DNA from: Desulfovermiculus sp041686195
Lineage (GTDB): Bacteria > Desulfobacterota > Desulfovibrionia > Desulfovibrionales > Desulfothermaceae
Direction: 5' to 3'
DNA length: 27,551 nucleotides
NCBI GenBank assembly: GCA_041686195.1
Contig: JAWLEI010000031.1
Coordinates: forward strand, 1-27,551
Within the stretch, counting starts at the first letter, position 1. Each line of letters begins with the position of its first letter. This document shows positions 5,168 to 13,039 of this stretch, piece by piece. Position numbers and translations under genes: made by a program. A model generated the notes under the pieces. The model made no database searches. It saw nothing but the letters and a program-made list of their open reading frames with translations, and was not told the DNA's origin.

Positions 5168-7171
5168 ATGCGCGATCCCTTGTTTTCTTCCATTGTGATC
5201 AACTCCCTGCAGGTCAAAAACAGGATCTATCTCCCGGCCATGCATCTGAATATGGCCGACAAAGGACAGGTGACCGAGCAGATCAAGGCCTTTTATGCCC
5301 GGCGGGCCGAGGGTGGGGCCGGACTGATCTGCGTTGGATTTGCCACTATTGACGAGCAGTCCGGGTCCTCGCTGAACATCGGGGCCCACACGGATGAATT
5401 CATTCCCGGCCTGCGGGAGCTGGCTCAGAGTATTCAGAACAAGGGGGCAAAGAGCTGTATCCAGCTCAATCATGCCGGGCGGTACAATTTCTCTTTTTTC
5501 ATGGATGGGCAACAGGCTGTGGCTCCTTCGGCACTGACCTCCAAGCTGACTGGTGAGCGGCCCAGGGCTCTGGAAATCGAGGAAATACAGGAGATCGTGC
5601 GCAGATTTGGCCAGGCTGCATCCCGGGTCCGGGAAGCCGGGTTTGATGCGGTGGAAATCCTGGCCGGTACCGGCTATTTGATCAGTGAATTCATTTCCCC
5701 CCTGACCAATCAGCGGGAGGACGAGTACGGGGGAAGCTTTGAGAACCGGATGCGCTTTGCCCGGGAGGTTTTGGATGCAGTCAGAGAGCACATAGGTTCG
5801 AATTTTCCGCTTCTGGTCCGCATGAACGGAAACGATCTTATGCAGGAGGGCATGGACAGCAGCGAGCTTTTGGCTGTGGCCCGGTTCCTGGCTGAGGAGG
5901 GCCGGGTGGATGCCTTCAATGTCAATGTGGGCTGGCACGAAGGCCGAGTGCCGCAGATCGTGTCCTGCGTACCCAGAGGAGCCTTTGCCTATCTGGCCCG
6001 GCAGATACGGGAAGAGACAGACCTGCCGGTCATTGCCAGCCACCGTATCAACGATCCGGATCTGGCCCGTGAACTCATCGGTACCGGCATGTGCGATATG
6101 GCGGCCATGGGCCGGGCCTTGATTGCTGATCCGGACCTTCCGCTCAAGGCCCGGGAGGGGAGGGAAAAGGAAATCTTGCACTGCATCGGCTGCGCCCAGG
6201 GATGTTTTGACAATATCTTTCGTTTACAGCCCGTGGAATGCCTGTGCAATCCAAGGGCCGGACACGAACTGGAAACCGAAATCACTCCCAGTGAGAGCCC
6301 TCAGGAAGTCCTGGTTATTGGCGGCGGCCCGGCCGGGATGAGCGCAGCCCTGGCTGCCAGGGCCAGAGGCCACCGGGTGCAGCTCTGGGAAGGATCGGAC
6401 CGTTTGGGCGGCCAGCTGTGGCTGGCGGCCGCTCCTTCGGGACGGCAAGAGTTTGCCACCCTGGCCCGGGATCTGGCCCATGCGGTGGACAGATCCGATA
6501 TCCGGGTCAGCCTGGAGCGAGAAGCATCGGCCCAGGAGGTATTAAAGACCAATCCGGATGCCGTGATCCTGGCTACCGGTGCCAGGCCCGTGACCCCAAA
6601 GCTGCCGGGAGTGGACCAGGCCCATGTGTTTCAGGCCTGGGACGTGCTGCAAAAAAACGTCTGGCCCGGTCGGCGGGTGGTGGTCCTGGGCGGGGGTGCT
6701 GTCGGTGTGGAATGCGCCCTGACCCTGGCCCGTCGGGGAACCTTGGGTGGCGATGAGCTCAAGTTCCTGTTGGAAAACAAGGTGGAGGACTGCGAATTTT
6801 TGCGCCACCAATGCCTGCGCGGTACGCATCAGGTGGTCCTGGTGGAGATGCTGGAGCGAGTGGGGCAGGACATCGGCAAGAGCACCCGCTGGACCATGCT
6901 GCAAGAGCTTCGCCAGCTTCACGTCCAGGTCAAGACCAAAACCCAGGCTGTGGGCATTGAACAACAGGCTGTGCTTGTGGATAAGGATGGACAGGAGAGC
7001 AGAATCCCGGCTGACAGCGTGGTCCTGGCTTTGGGCTCTGCAGCCTGTAACCCTTTGCAGGACGATCTCCAGGCCCTGGGCATAAATACCCGGGTGGTGG
7101 GGGATGCCCGGGAGGTTGGTCAGGCCATAGACGCCATCCATGCCGGATTCGGCGTTGGACGGGACCTCTAA
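5168..7171 (+). CDS. Old Yellow Enzyme family NADH:flavin/FeS oxidoreductase (2,4-dienoyl-CoA reductase or 2-enoate reductase type)
   Basis: At 667 residues this has the three-part layout of E. coli FadH, clostridial 2-enoate reductase and trimethylamine dehydrogenase. Residues 1 to about 335 are the FMN barrel, with GYLISEFISPLTNQR and YGGSFENRMRF. A 4Fe-4S site follows, with C339, C342, C346 and C358 (C-x2-C-x3-C-x11-C). Then come an FAD fold (GGGPAGMSAALAA near 385), a nested NAD(P) fold (GGGAVGVE near 510) and the ELKFLLEN insert typical of the enoate-reductase side. It should reduce activated C=C bonds with NAD(P)H in the cytoplasm; the exact substrate cannot be read. ATG 5168 follows GAGGAGAG. 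It is monocistronic, behind a NemR-like operator and next to tRNA-Arg. Confidence 0.85.
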   Translation: MRDPLFSSIVINSLQVKNRIYLPAMHLNMADKGQVTEQIKAFYARRAEGGAGLICVGFATIDEQSGSSLNIGAHTDEFIPGLRELAQSIQNKGAKSCIQLNHAGRYNFSFFMDGQQAVAPSALTSKLTGERPRALEIEEIQEIVRRFGQAASRVREAGFDAVEILAGTGYLISEFISPLTNQREDEYGGSFENRMRFAREVLDAVREHIGSNFPLLVRMNGNDLMQEGMDSSELLAVARFLAEEGRVDAFNVNVGWHEGRVPQIVSCVPRGAFAYLARQIREETDLPVIASHRINDPDLARELIGTGMCDMAAMGRALIADPDLPLKAREGREKEILHCIGCAQGCFDNIFRLQPVECLCNPRAGHELETEITPSESPQEVLVIGGGPAGMSAALAARARGHRVQLWEGSDRLGGQLWLAAAPSGRQEFATLARDLAHAVDRSDIRVSLEREASAQEVLKTNPDAVILATGARPVTPKLPGVDQAHVFQAWDVLQKNVWPGRRVVVLGGGAVGVECALTLARRGTLGGDELKFLLENKVEDCEFLRHQCLRGTHQVVLVEMLERVGQDIGKSTRWTMLQELRQLHVQVKTKTQAVGIEQQAVLVDKDGQESRIPADSVVLALGSAACNPLQDDLQALGINTRVVGDAREVGQAIDAIHAGFGVGRDL

Positions 7172-7187
7172 TTTTTTTGCGCCACGT

Positions 7188-7245
7188 AATTTTTTTGCCC
7201 CAAAGCGGGCAAAAAAATTATTTCAGATTTGCCGGAGGCAAAGAT
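7188..7245 (+). repeat. Palindromic repeat element, copy 1, downstream of mutL
   Basis: AATTTTTTTGCCC (7188-7200) and GGGCAAAAAAATT (7207-7219) form a perfect 13-bp stem around CAAAGC. A second, imperfect stem, TCAGATTTGCC/GGCAAAGATGA (7223-7245), follows. The first stem has T before and A after, so it is not a canonical terminator in either direction. An inverted copy lies upstream of mutL at 9054-9114. Confidence 0.75.
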
Positions 7246-7262
7246 GACCACTAAAGGCTCCC

Positions 7263-9038
7263 TCACATCCCCCGCTTAAACATCCGCTCCAGGTCTTTGG
7301 CCCTCAGGGTGATCATGGCCGGCCGGCCATGGGGGCAATACTCTTTGTCCGGGGTAGAAAGCCAGTGCTGAATGAGCTCCAGGGCCTCCTGGGCAGACAA
7401 TGTATCCCCGGCCTTGACTGCCTGACGGCAGGCCATGGTTTGCCACAGCTCATCCTGGGACTCAGACTGCTCATGGAGGATTTGGTCCAGAAAGTCTCTG
7501 GCCTGAGAGGGGTCCAGATGAGCGGGAACGGCCCGGATGAGCACGGCCCCGGCCTGGGAGCGGTCCAGGACAAAGCCCATGTTCCGCATGGCCGGGGCAA
7601 TACGGTGTAAGCGATCTTCCTCGCTGGGGTGCAGAGCGCGTTGCATGGGCAGGGCCAATGGCCTCTGCTGGCCTGTTTGGCCTTGAGTGGAAAAGCGGTG
7701 ATAGAGGATACGTTCGTGGGCCGCATGTTGATCCACAAGGATAAGTTCACCGGTACGGGAGGTGAGGAGCAGGTAGTTGTTCTGGATCTGTCCCAGGTAG
7801 CTGTATTCCCCAGCTTTGAGGTTGGATGGGGCATGCGTGCTGGCCTGATCACAAGAGACTGCCTTTATCTGGGCCTGAGATCCCGCATTGGCGGTGGGGG
7901 AGGAGGCGCTGTCCCGGTCCTCTGCATGCGATTCTGCGGTCTGGGGAGCAAGATAGTCTTCAAAGGTATGGAATTTGTATTTGGGATCAAAAGAGACGGT
8001 CTCGGTCCTGGTCTGGGAGGCATGATGCTCTGTGGGCACCTGGAAGAGCGAGCTGTTCAGTGCCTGGGCAACGGCCTGGTGCAAAAGTTTGAAGACCCGC
8101 TGTTCATCTCGAAATCTGACTTCCAGCTTGGCCGGGTGGACGTTGACATCCACCTCCTGTCCAGGAATTTGCAGGAATAAGGCGGCCTGGGGATACTCTT
8201 TGCTCAACAGCCGGCCTTTGAAGGCCTGACGCAGGGCACTGATGAGCATTTTATCCTGCACCGGACGCTGATTGACAAAGAACAGAATCCGGTCGCCCCT
8301 GGTCTGAGCCGCCTCTGGGTGTCCGACATATCCGGACAGGAGGTACTCATCATCTCCCCCATCAACCTCCAGGAGCTTGTCTGTTATTCCCGGGGGCCAG
8401 ATGCTCTGCAGGCGGTGAACAAGGCTTTGTCCAGCTGGGAAATCAAGAACTTTCCGCTCATTGGAAGTCAAAATAAAGGATGCTTTCAGGTTGGCCAGGG
8501 CAAAACGGTACACTGCCTCCTGGCAGCGCTTGACCTCTGTGTGCTGGGTCTTCATAAACTTCAGCCGGGCCGGAGTGTTGGCGAACAGATCCTTGACCTG
8601 GATACTGGTTCCTTCCCGGAACGGGACAGGTTTGACCTCTGATAAAAGGCCAAACTCGACCTTGAGTTCCGCGCCTTCGCTCTGATCGGCTTGAATGGAG
8701 CGAAGGCACATCCTGGACACCGAGCCGATAGAAGGCAGGGCTTCACCCCGGAAACCGAAGCTTTCAATGCGCAGCAAATCGCGAAAGGTGGATATTTTGC
8801 TTGTAGCGTGCCTGGCCATGGCCTGAGGCAGCTGATCCGGGCTCATGCCCCAGCCGTTGTCTTCAACCTGAATCAGGGATTGCCCGCCACCTTGAATGGC
8901 AGTCTGAATCCGGGTCGCCCCGGCGTCCAGGCTGTTTTCCATCAATTCCTTGAGCACGCTGGAAGGGCGTTCCACCACCTCTCCGGCCGCAATCTGGTTT
9001 TGCAGCTCTGGTGATAAAATCAAAATTGAAGAGGGCAT
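7263..9038 (-). CDS. mutL: DNA mismatch repair protein MutL
   Basis: MutL couples MutS mismatch recognition to strand removal. The 591-residue product carries the GHKL ATPase motifs: ELMENSLDAG (31-40, catalytic E34 and Mg-binding N35), DNGWGM (60-65) and GFRGEALPSIGSVSRM (from 95). A long Ser/Ala/Gln-rich linker leads to the C-terminal dimerisation/nuclease domain with DQHAAHE, an ACR motif and CPHGRP. In the metal-site motif DQHA-x2-E-x4-E the last Glu is His (DQHAAHERILYH). I chose the ATG giving MPSSILILSPELQNQIAAGEV; the longer frame from 9128 only reads through the repeat element. It is transcribed in the same direction as lptD but separated from it by about 570 bases. mutS is not in the window. 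Confidence 0.95.
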   Translation of the reverse strand: MPSSILILSPELQNQIAAGEVVERPSSVLKELMENSLDAGATRIQTAIQGGGQSLIQVEDNGWGMSPDQLPQAMARHATSKISTFRDLLRIESFGFRGEALPSIGSVSRMCLRSIQADQSEGAELKVEFGLLSEVKPVPFREGTSIQVKDLFANTPARLKFMKTQHTEVKRCQEAVYRFALANLKASFILTSNERKVLDFPAGQSLVHRLQSIWPPGITDKLLEVDGGDDEYLLSGYVGHPEAAQTRGDRILFFVNQRPVQDKMLISALRQAFKGRLLSKEYPQAALFLQIPGQEVDVNVHPAKLEVRFRDEQRVFKLLHQAVAQALNSSLFQVPTEHHASQTRTETVSFDPKYKFHTFEDYLAPQTAESHAEDRDSASSPTANAGSQAQIKAVSCDQASTHAPSNLKAGEYSYLGQIQNNYLLLTSRTGELILVDQHAAHERILYHRFSTQGQTGQQRPLALPMQRALHPSEEDRLHRIAPAMRNMGFVLDRSQAGAVLIRAVPAHLDPSQARDFLDQILHEQSESQDELWQTMACRQAVKAGDTLSAQEALELIQHWLSTPDKEYCPHGRPAMITLRAKDLERMFKRGM

Positions 9039-9053
9039 ATTTTCTGTTCCCTG

Positions 9054-9114
9054 TTCAGATTTGCCTCTGGCAAATCTGAAATATTTTTTTGCCCCAAAGC
9101 GGGCAAAAAAAATT
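9054..9114 (-). repeat. Palindromic repeat element, inverted copy 2, just upstream of mutL
   Basis: A perfect stem TCAGATTTGCC-TCT-GGCAAATCTGA (9055-9079) is followed by TTTTTTTGCCC and GGGCAAAAAAA (about 9084-9111) around CAAAGC. The reverse complement of the block aligns over about 60 bp with 7188-7245. It lies 16 bases upstream of the mutL start, so it may affect mutL transcription or leader structure. Confidence 0.75.
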
Positions 9115-9330
9115 GCCGGATTGATCAAGGGTGAAACTGACTAAGGGGCTGGGCTTGGGGTCAAGCCCGCCCTACTGGAGAAGTAGCAGGAGCCAGCCTT
9201 GTATTCTAAGGCAGGTCCGTATTGAGATAGTAATGAGGAGTCAGGGCCTTGGGCCTATGGAAGCACCACCAGTAGGCCGCCCTTGCCCCCAAGGGCAGGC
9301 CATCTTTTCTTCGTTCCCAGGGTTCACTCC

Positions 9331-9400
9331 GTTAAATCTCTTCCATTTAACTGGGGTTTATCCTGTGAACTTTCTTCCAGTTCACCAGGGTCCTCCCTGG
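9331..9400 (-). other. Three tandem hairpins with GGA-containing loops on the minus strand (possible CsrA-binding RNA)
   Basis: Three perfect stem-loops stand in a row. On the minus strand they read CCAGGG-AGGA-CCCTGG (9385-9400), GTGAACT-GGAAGAA-AGTTCAC (9365-9385) and GTTAAAT-GGAAGAG-ATTTAAC (9331-9351). Each loop exposes GGA, the core of CsrA/RsmA binding sites, and further GGA triplets lie between the stems. A GC-rich stem, GCCCTTG/CAAGGGC, lies near 9280-9298. No promoter or terminator is certain. It may instead be part of the lptD-mutL transcript or a repeat element. No credible gene exists in 9115-9606. Confidence 0.3.
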
Positions 9401-9492
9401 AATGTCTTCTTCTTATAGCTCCGGCCATCTGCTTATTTTTTCGTTATGTTTGCACTACAGCGACAGTTCGGGCATGACCAAACCTTGAAAGA

Positions 9493-9548
9493 GCCAGGCA
9501 GACGCCTGGTGATCCCAGAAAGGCCAGGGTGGCACCTGGCGATCCCAG
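9493..9548. repeat. Two tandem 30-bp hairpin repeats downstream of lptD
   Basis: GCCAGGCAGACGCCTGGT + GATCCCAG (9493-9518) is followed exactly 30 bp later by GCCAGGGTGGCACCTGGC + GATCCCAG (9523-9548). Each unit has a CCAGG/CCTGG stem with a variable loop and a constant GATCCCAG tail. This is the form of a REP-type intergenic repeat. Confidence 0.65.
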
Positions 9549-9606
9549 TCGGAAAAGCCAGTTCCGCAAAAGCTCACATTTTGTTTCCTGCCAGACCAGC
9601 GCTTCA

Positions 9607-11955
9607 TCACGGCTCAAGGCTTATATCCTGTCCAAATTGTCCAAGCTGGAGCAGATTGAGCATGACCGTGACTTTGTTCTCATATTCGGTCCGTTCAAAC
9701 TCCATATCCATTCCCCAGCACTGGTGCCTATATCCCACATTGAGGCGTTGGTGAATGATCTCTGAGTCTTCAATGTCCTGTTCTAAGTCAACTCCAACCC
9801 GCCAGGATGGGGACAACTTATGTGTGCCCCCCACCCGAACCACGTTCAGGGCCCCCTGGTCCCTTCGCCAGATATCTTCTTCCAGTTCTTTTCGATAATC
9901 CAGACCGAAAAACATGGAGGTGTCTTTTTGGGGACGCATCTCCAGGGTGTGCTCATGCTCAGTAAACGCAGTTTCATAGGGTGAAAACCAGGTCTTGGCG
10001 TACAGGGAGAGCCAGGAGGTCAGGTTGAGCTGCAGCTTGGTTCGGATATCGGAAAAAGGACGTCTGGGATACGTGTCTCGATCATGAGTTCGAGTCGCTT
10101 CCCGGAAATCATAGCTCTGCTCCAGGTCAAAGAGACAAAAGTCACGATACGTTGTTTTCACATCTGATTTTTTTTCATCAGGACTTTCAGAAGTGCGTTT
10201 GGTCTCTTTCTGCCGGGTGAGAACGGACTGAAGAGTATAGGTCAGCTCATTCTCCGGCTCAATGCGGTCCAGAGAATCGAAATCCGGCAGATCGTCCTGA
10301 TCCTGATCCGGGATATAATTCCATTCCAGTTCCGGCTGCAGGGTATGTTTTATCCCGGTCCAGTGCGAATCACCTGGACTTTCCAGCCCGTGACCTGCCC
10401 CTTGGTTGAGCGTCAAATCAAAAACGCGCTGCATGGAAGTATAGGCTGTAATCTGGGCGTCGAACAGGCCCCGGGTGTGAAACCTGTCGTCCACATTGGG
10501 ATTGTTTTCCATTCTGTCCAGAGTGTACAGCGTCTGCCGCCAGCCCAGCCTGGGAATGATGCTGCCGTAGGCATTGCTCAGCGGCAGGCTGAGCTGAGGA
10601 TGAAAGTCGGTGCGCACACCGGTTGTTCCGAATTCGCGCCAGAAATAGGTCATCTGGTTTTCCGCCTGCCACTGCAAGGGAGTGGACAGCAGCTGGGATT
10701 GAAAAAAATCCAGGTCTACTTGGGGTAAACGCTGTAAGGTGGGGTTTTTGGATGCGGGCAGGTTGTCGTTCATATAATTTAAATTCTGGGTGTATTCCAG
10801 CTGAGTATGCAGGCCGACCTGGGACCAGTTGCGGCTGACCAGGAAAGTGCTGGTTCGTTCCAGGGCGTCCATGTCCTGAATGTCCCGGCCGAATTCAGAG
10901 AGAAATATATCCCGGCTGTCGTCAAAGCCGCTCATCCCGGAATCAAAATCACGAAGATAGTCCTGATCCGAGACCAGGTCCACATCAAATTTGGTCCTCC
11001 AATCCGGGGAGAGCAGCTTTCCGTTGTATTTGCCCCGAATCCAGTAACGATCTGTGTTGGGCCGTTCTAGATCATCGTTTTTAAACTGGTCGATATCCTC
11101 ATCCTTCAGGGAATCACTGAGCCAGTCGGCCCGGAAATGGCCCTTGGACATGAGATCCGGCGTGGTTCGATACTCAAGTCCAAGCATGAGCCCCCGCTTG
11201 CTCATCATATTGGCATACAGTGTCGCATCCTGGTCTTCATCAATGACCAGATAATAGGGCTGATTCAGACTCACTCCGTTGCGGTCGCCGGTGGAAAATT
11301 CAGGCATGAGCGCCCCGGACTGGCGTTTTTTCTTGGCCGGCAGGAACAGGTAGGGGGAATAGAGGACCGGCTGTCCTTTGATCTTAAACCTGGGATGGAA
11401 CATTCGGGCATAACCATCCAGGGTTATGGATCCTTTTGAGGTTTGCAGGGACCAGGCCGGGTCTGGCCCATCGCAAGTGGTCACTTCGGCCTGATCAAAG
11501 CTGTAGCTCTCCGGTCCGGTTTTTTTAATCCTCTCCCCTGTGACATACGTATTGGTTTCTTCCAGGAAGATCTGTCCGTTATTCAGCCAGCCCACCTCGT
11601 TCTCCAGATCGAATTCCGCTGTCTCGGCCTGTAAGGTGTCCGGACCGAATCTGATGCGGATGTTACCGCGCAGATAGACCCAATTTGTATCCCAAAAGTA
11701 GCGGGCAAAGTCGGCTTGCAGAGATTCGTCGCCCTTGGTCAGCAGGACATTTTCTTCAGCTTCAACCACATTTCGTTTCTCAAAGACCTGCATGCGTTCA
11801 GCCCGCAGTATCCAGGGCTCGGAATCTGAGCCGGCATCCAGGTGCATGGGCTGGGATTGGGCATTGGCTATCTGAATAAGGGATATGAGAAGAATCAGGG
11901 CCGTAAGGCCGGATGCGGGCAGGCTTGGAAAATAAATGCGGGCAGTATGCAGCAT
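9607..11955 (-). CDS. lptD: LPS-assembly outer membrane protein LptD
   Basis: LptD is the beta-barrel that, with LptE, inserts lipopolysaccharide into the outer leaflet. The 782-residue product starts with a signal peptide whose hydrophobic core ALILLISLIQIANA ends in an ANA-Q cleavage site near residue 32. The N-terminal OstA/LptA-like beta-jellyroll follows, with LRAERMQVFEKRNVVEAEENVLLT and later LQAETAEFDLENEVGWLNNG. Then TTCDGPDPAWSL and PVLYSPYLFLPAKKKRQSG lead into the barrel, marked by repeated aromatic amphipathic strands to the C-terminus. The size is usual for the family. The start ATG has GAAGAG about 4 bases upstream. It precedes mutL on the same strand after a long structured gap; lptE is not nearby. 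Confidence 0.92.
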   Translation of the reverse strand: MLHTARIYFPSLPASGLTALILLISLIQIANAQSQPMHLDAGSDSEPWILRAERMQVFEKRNVVEAEENVLLTKGDESLQADFARYFWDTNWVYLRGNIRIRFGPDTLQAETAEFDLENEVGWLNNGQIFLEETNTYVTGERIKKTGPESYSFDQAEVTTCDGPDPAWSLQTSKGSITLDGYARMFHPRFKIKGQPVLYSPYLFLPAKKKRQSGALMPEFSTGDRNGVSLNQPYYLVIDEDQDATLYANMMSKRGLMLGLEYRTTPDLMSKGHFRADWLSDSLKDEDIDQFKNDDLERPNTDRYWIRGKYNGKLLSPDWRTKFDVDLVSDQDYLRDFDSGMSGFDDSRDIFLSEFGRDIQDMDALERTSTFLVSRNWSQVGLHTQLEYTQNLNYMNDNLPASKNPTLQRLPQVDLDFFQSQLLSTPLQWQAENQMTYFWREFGTTGVRTDFHPQLSLPLSNAYGSIIPRLGWRQTLYTLDRMENNPNVDDRFHTRGLFDAQITAYTSMQRVFDLTLNQGAGHGLESPGDSHWTGIKHTLQPELEWNYIPDQDQDDLPDFDSLDRIEPENELTYTLQSVLTRQKETKRTSESPDEKKSDVKTTYRDFCLFDLEQSYDFREATRTHDRDTYPRRPFSDIRTKLQLNLTSWLSLYAKTWFSPYETAFTEHEHTLEMRPQKDTSMFFGLDYRKELEEDIWRRDQGALNVVRVGGTHKLSPSWRVGVDLEQDIEDSEIIHQRLNVGYRHQCWGMDMEFERTEYENKVTVMLNLLQLGQFGQDISLEP

Positions 11956-12443
11956 GAACTCTTCTGCCGGATTTTACAGGGGTTGCTCACTGCAAACCAG
12001 ACTATAGCCTGGCCTGATGTGTCCAGGGCTCTGCCAAAACGTGTCCTCTCTTCTGCACATAGACGGAAACGCTTCTTTTGTAAAGGAAAGCCAGATACTC
12101 AGTAATTTCTCACCCGGGCTCTTCTGCTTTCGGGGCAGGCTTTGCGTCTGCGTATAATCTCTGCCCTTTGTTTCTGGTCATTGCCAGGGTTTGAAGGACG
12201 TGAAATTCTTTTTCTGAGACAGGAGTATTGATACAAAATTGTTTCTAAGAGGTCCTGGGCATTGAATTTTGCTTTGGTCATGAATCCATTTGATGCGATG
12301 AGCCTGATCCAGGCAGCAATGACCAGGAATTGAAACCAGAAAATCAGCTCTGGAGGAGGCCCCAAAAAGGTGCCCGCAGAGATAATATGCAGGCAATAAC
12401 AACAAAAATGTATCAAAATATGCTCGTTTTGAGGATGAAAAGA
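11956..12443. other. Intergenic stretch between lptD and the glnB promoter
   Basis: This is the divergent spacer between lptD (minus) and glnB (plus). A minus-strand ORF at 12099-12527 exists, but it has Cys/His/Ile-rich composition, no ribosome-binding site and would read through the glnB sigma-54 promoter, so I do not call it. I see no RNA gene or repeat here. Confidence 0.5.
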
Positions 12444-12476
12444 GAAATAATATTCTTCAAGTACATGAAATAATAT
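12444..12476 (+). promoter_or_regulatory. Direct repeat GAAATAATAT upstream of the glnB promoter
   Basis: The 10-mer GAAATAATAT occurs at 12444-12453 and again at 12467-12476, 23 bp apart (about two helical turns), 13 bp before the -24 box. It could be an activator or IHF-type site; no known consensus is assigned. Confidence 0.3.
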
Positions 12477-12488
12477 ATAATTAAAGTT

Positions 12489-12504
12489 TGGCAAGCCCTT
12501 TGCT
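12489..12504 (+). promoter_or_regulatory. Sigma-54 promoter of glnB-amtB
   Basis: TGGCAAG-CCCT-TTGCT fits the -24/-12 consensus TGGCACG-N4-TTGCW. The GG (12490-12491) and GC (12502-12503) are separated by exactly 10 bp. It lies 74 bp before the glnB start, and sigma-54/NtrC control is usual for glnB-amtB (glnK-amtB) operons. Confidence 0.85.
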
Positions 12505-12577
12505 TTTAACCTTCTTGAACAGCCCAAGGACCGAAAGAGAAAGACACTGATAACCTGAGCAGATCAAGGAGGAGAAG

Positions 12578-12916
12578 ATGAAAAAGATCGAGGCCATCAT
12601 CAAGCCCTTTAAGTTCAATGCAGTCAAGCAGGGCCTGACCGAGATGGGAGTGCAGGGAATGACCATCAGCGAAGTGCGGGGATGCGGGCGGCAAAAAGGG
12701 CACCAGGAGATCTACCGGGGGGCGGAATACGAGGTTGACCTGATCCCTAAGATCAAAATCGAAGTAGTCATTGATGACCATCATCTCGACCAGGTTATGG
12801 AGGTCATTCAGCACAATGCCCAGACCGGGAAGATTGGAGACGGCAAGATCTTTGTCTCAGCAATCGATGATGTGCTGCGCATTCGAACCGGTGAGTCCGG
12901 ACAAAATGCTCTATAA
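12578..12916 (+). CDS. glnB: Nitrogen regulatory protein PII
   Basis: PII is a trimeric cytoplasmic sensor of 2-oxoglutarate, ATP/ADP and, through uridylylation, glutamine. The 112-residue product has the family's exact length. It shows KKIEAIIKPFK at the start, the T-loop GHQEIYRGAEYEVDLIPK with the uridylylation Tyr51, the B-loop TGKIGDGKIFV, and a C-terminal IRTGESG. A strong AAGGAGGAG site is 3 to 6 bases before the ATG. It is followed after 123 bases by amtB, the classical pairing in which PII plugs the ammonium channel when nitrogen is plentiful, so functionally it is GlnK-like. It is expressed from the sigma-54 promoter at 12489. Confidence 0.95.
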   Translation: MKKIEAIIKPFKFNAVKQGLTEMGVQGMTISEVRGCGRQKGHQEIYRGAEYEVDLIPKIKIEVVIDDHHLDQVMEVIQHNAQTGKIGDGKIFVSAIDDVLRIRTGESGQNAL

Positions 12917-13039
12917 GCACCCCAAAGAAAGACCTTGGCGGGAGAATAAGGACAAGATTGCTGATAAAAACAGCAGCCTTGATGTTCACAACGATTTCCA
13001 AAACCAAGTAATGGGTGGTCATCACAGGAGGATAGAGAC

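Noticed and set aside
5144..6181. 345-codon minus-strand ORF inside the flavin reductase gene
   Set aside because: It is antisense to an unmistakable enzyme; long antisense frames are a by-product of GC-rich codon use.
7188..7219. Bidirectional terminator between the flavin reductase and mutL
   Set aside because: The T run precedes and the A run follows the GC stem, the reverse of an intrinsic terminator on either strand; kept only as a repeat.
9039..9128. Longer mutL start giving 30 extra residues
   Set aside because: The extension reads through the palindromic repeat, and MutL homologues begin near the MPSSILILSPELQNQIAAGEV methionine.
9493..9548. CRISPR-like array
   Set aside because: Only two units, with palindromes whose loops differ and no spacers; it fits a REP-type repeat better.
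12099..12527. 142-codon minus-strand ORF between lptD and glnB
   Set aside because: Odd composition, no ribosome-binding site, and it would cover the glnB sigma-54 promoter.
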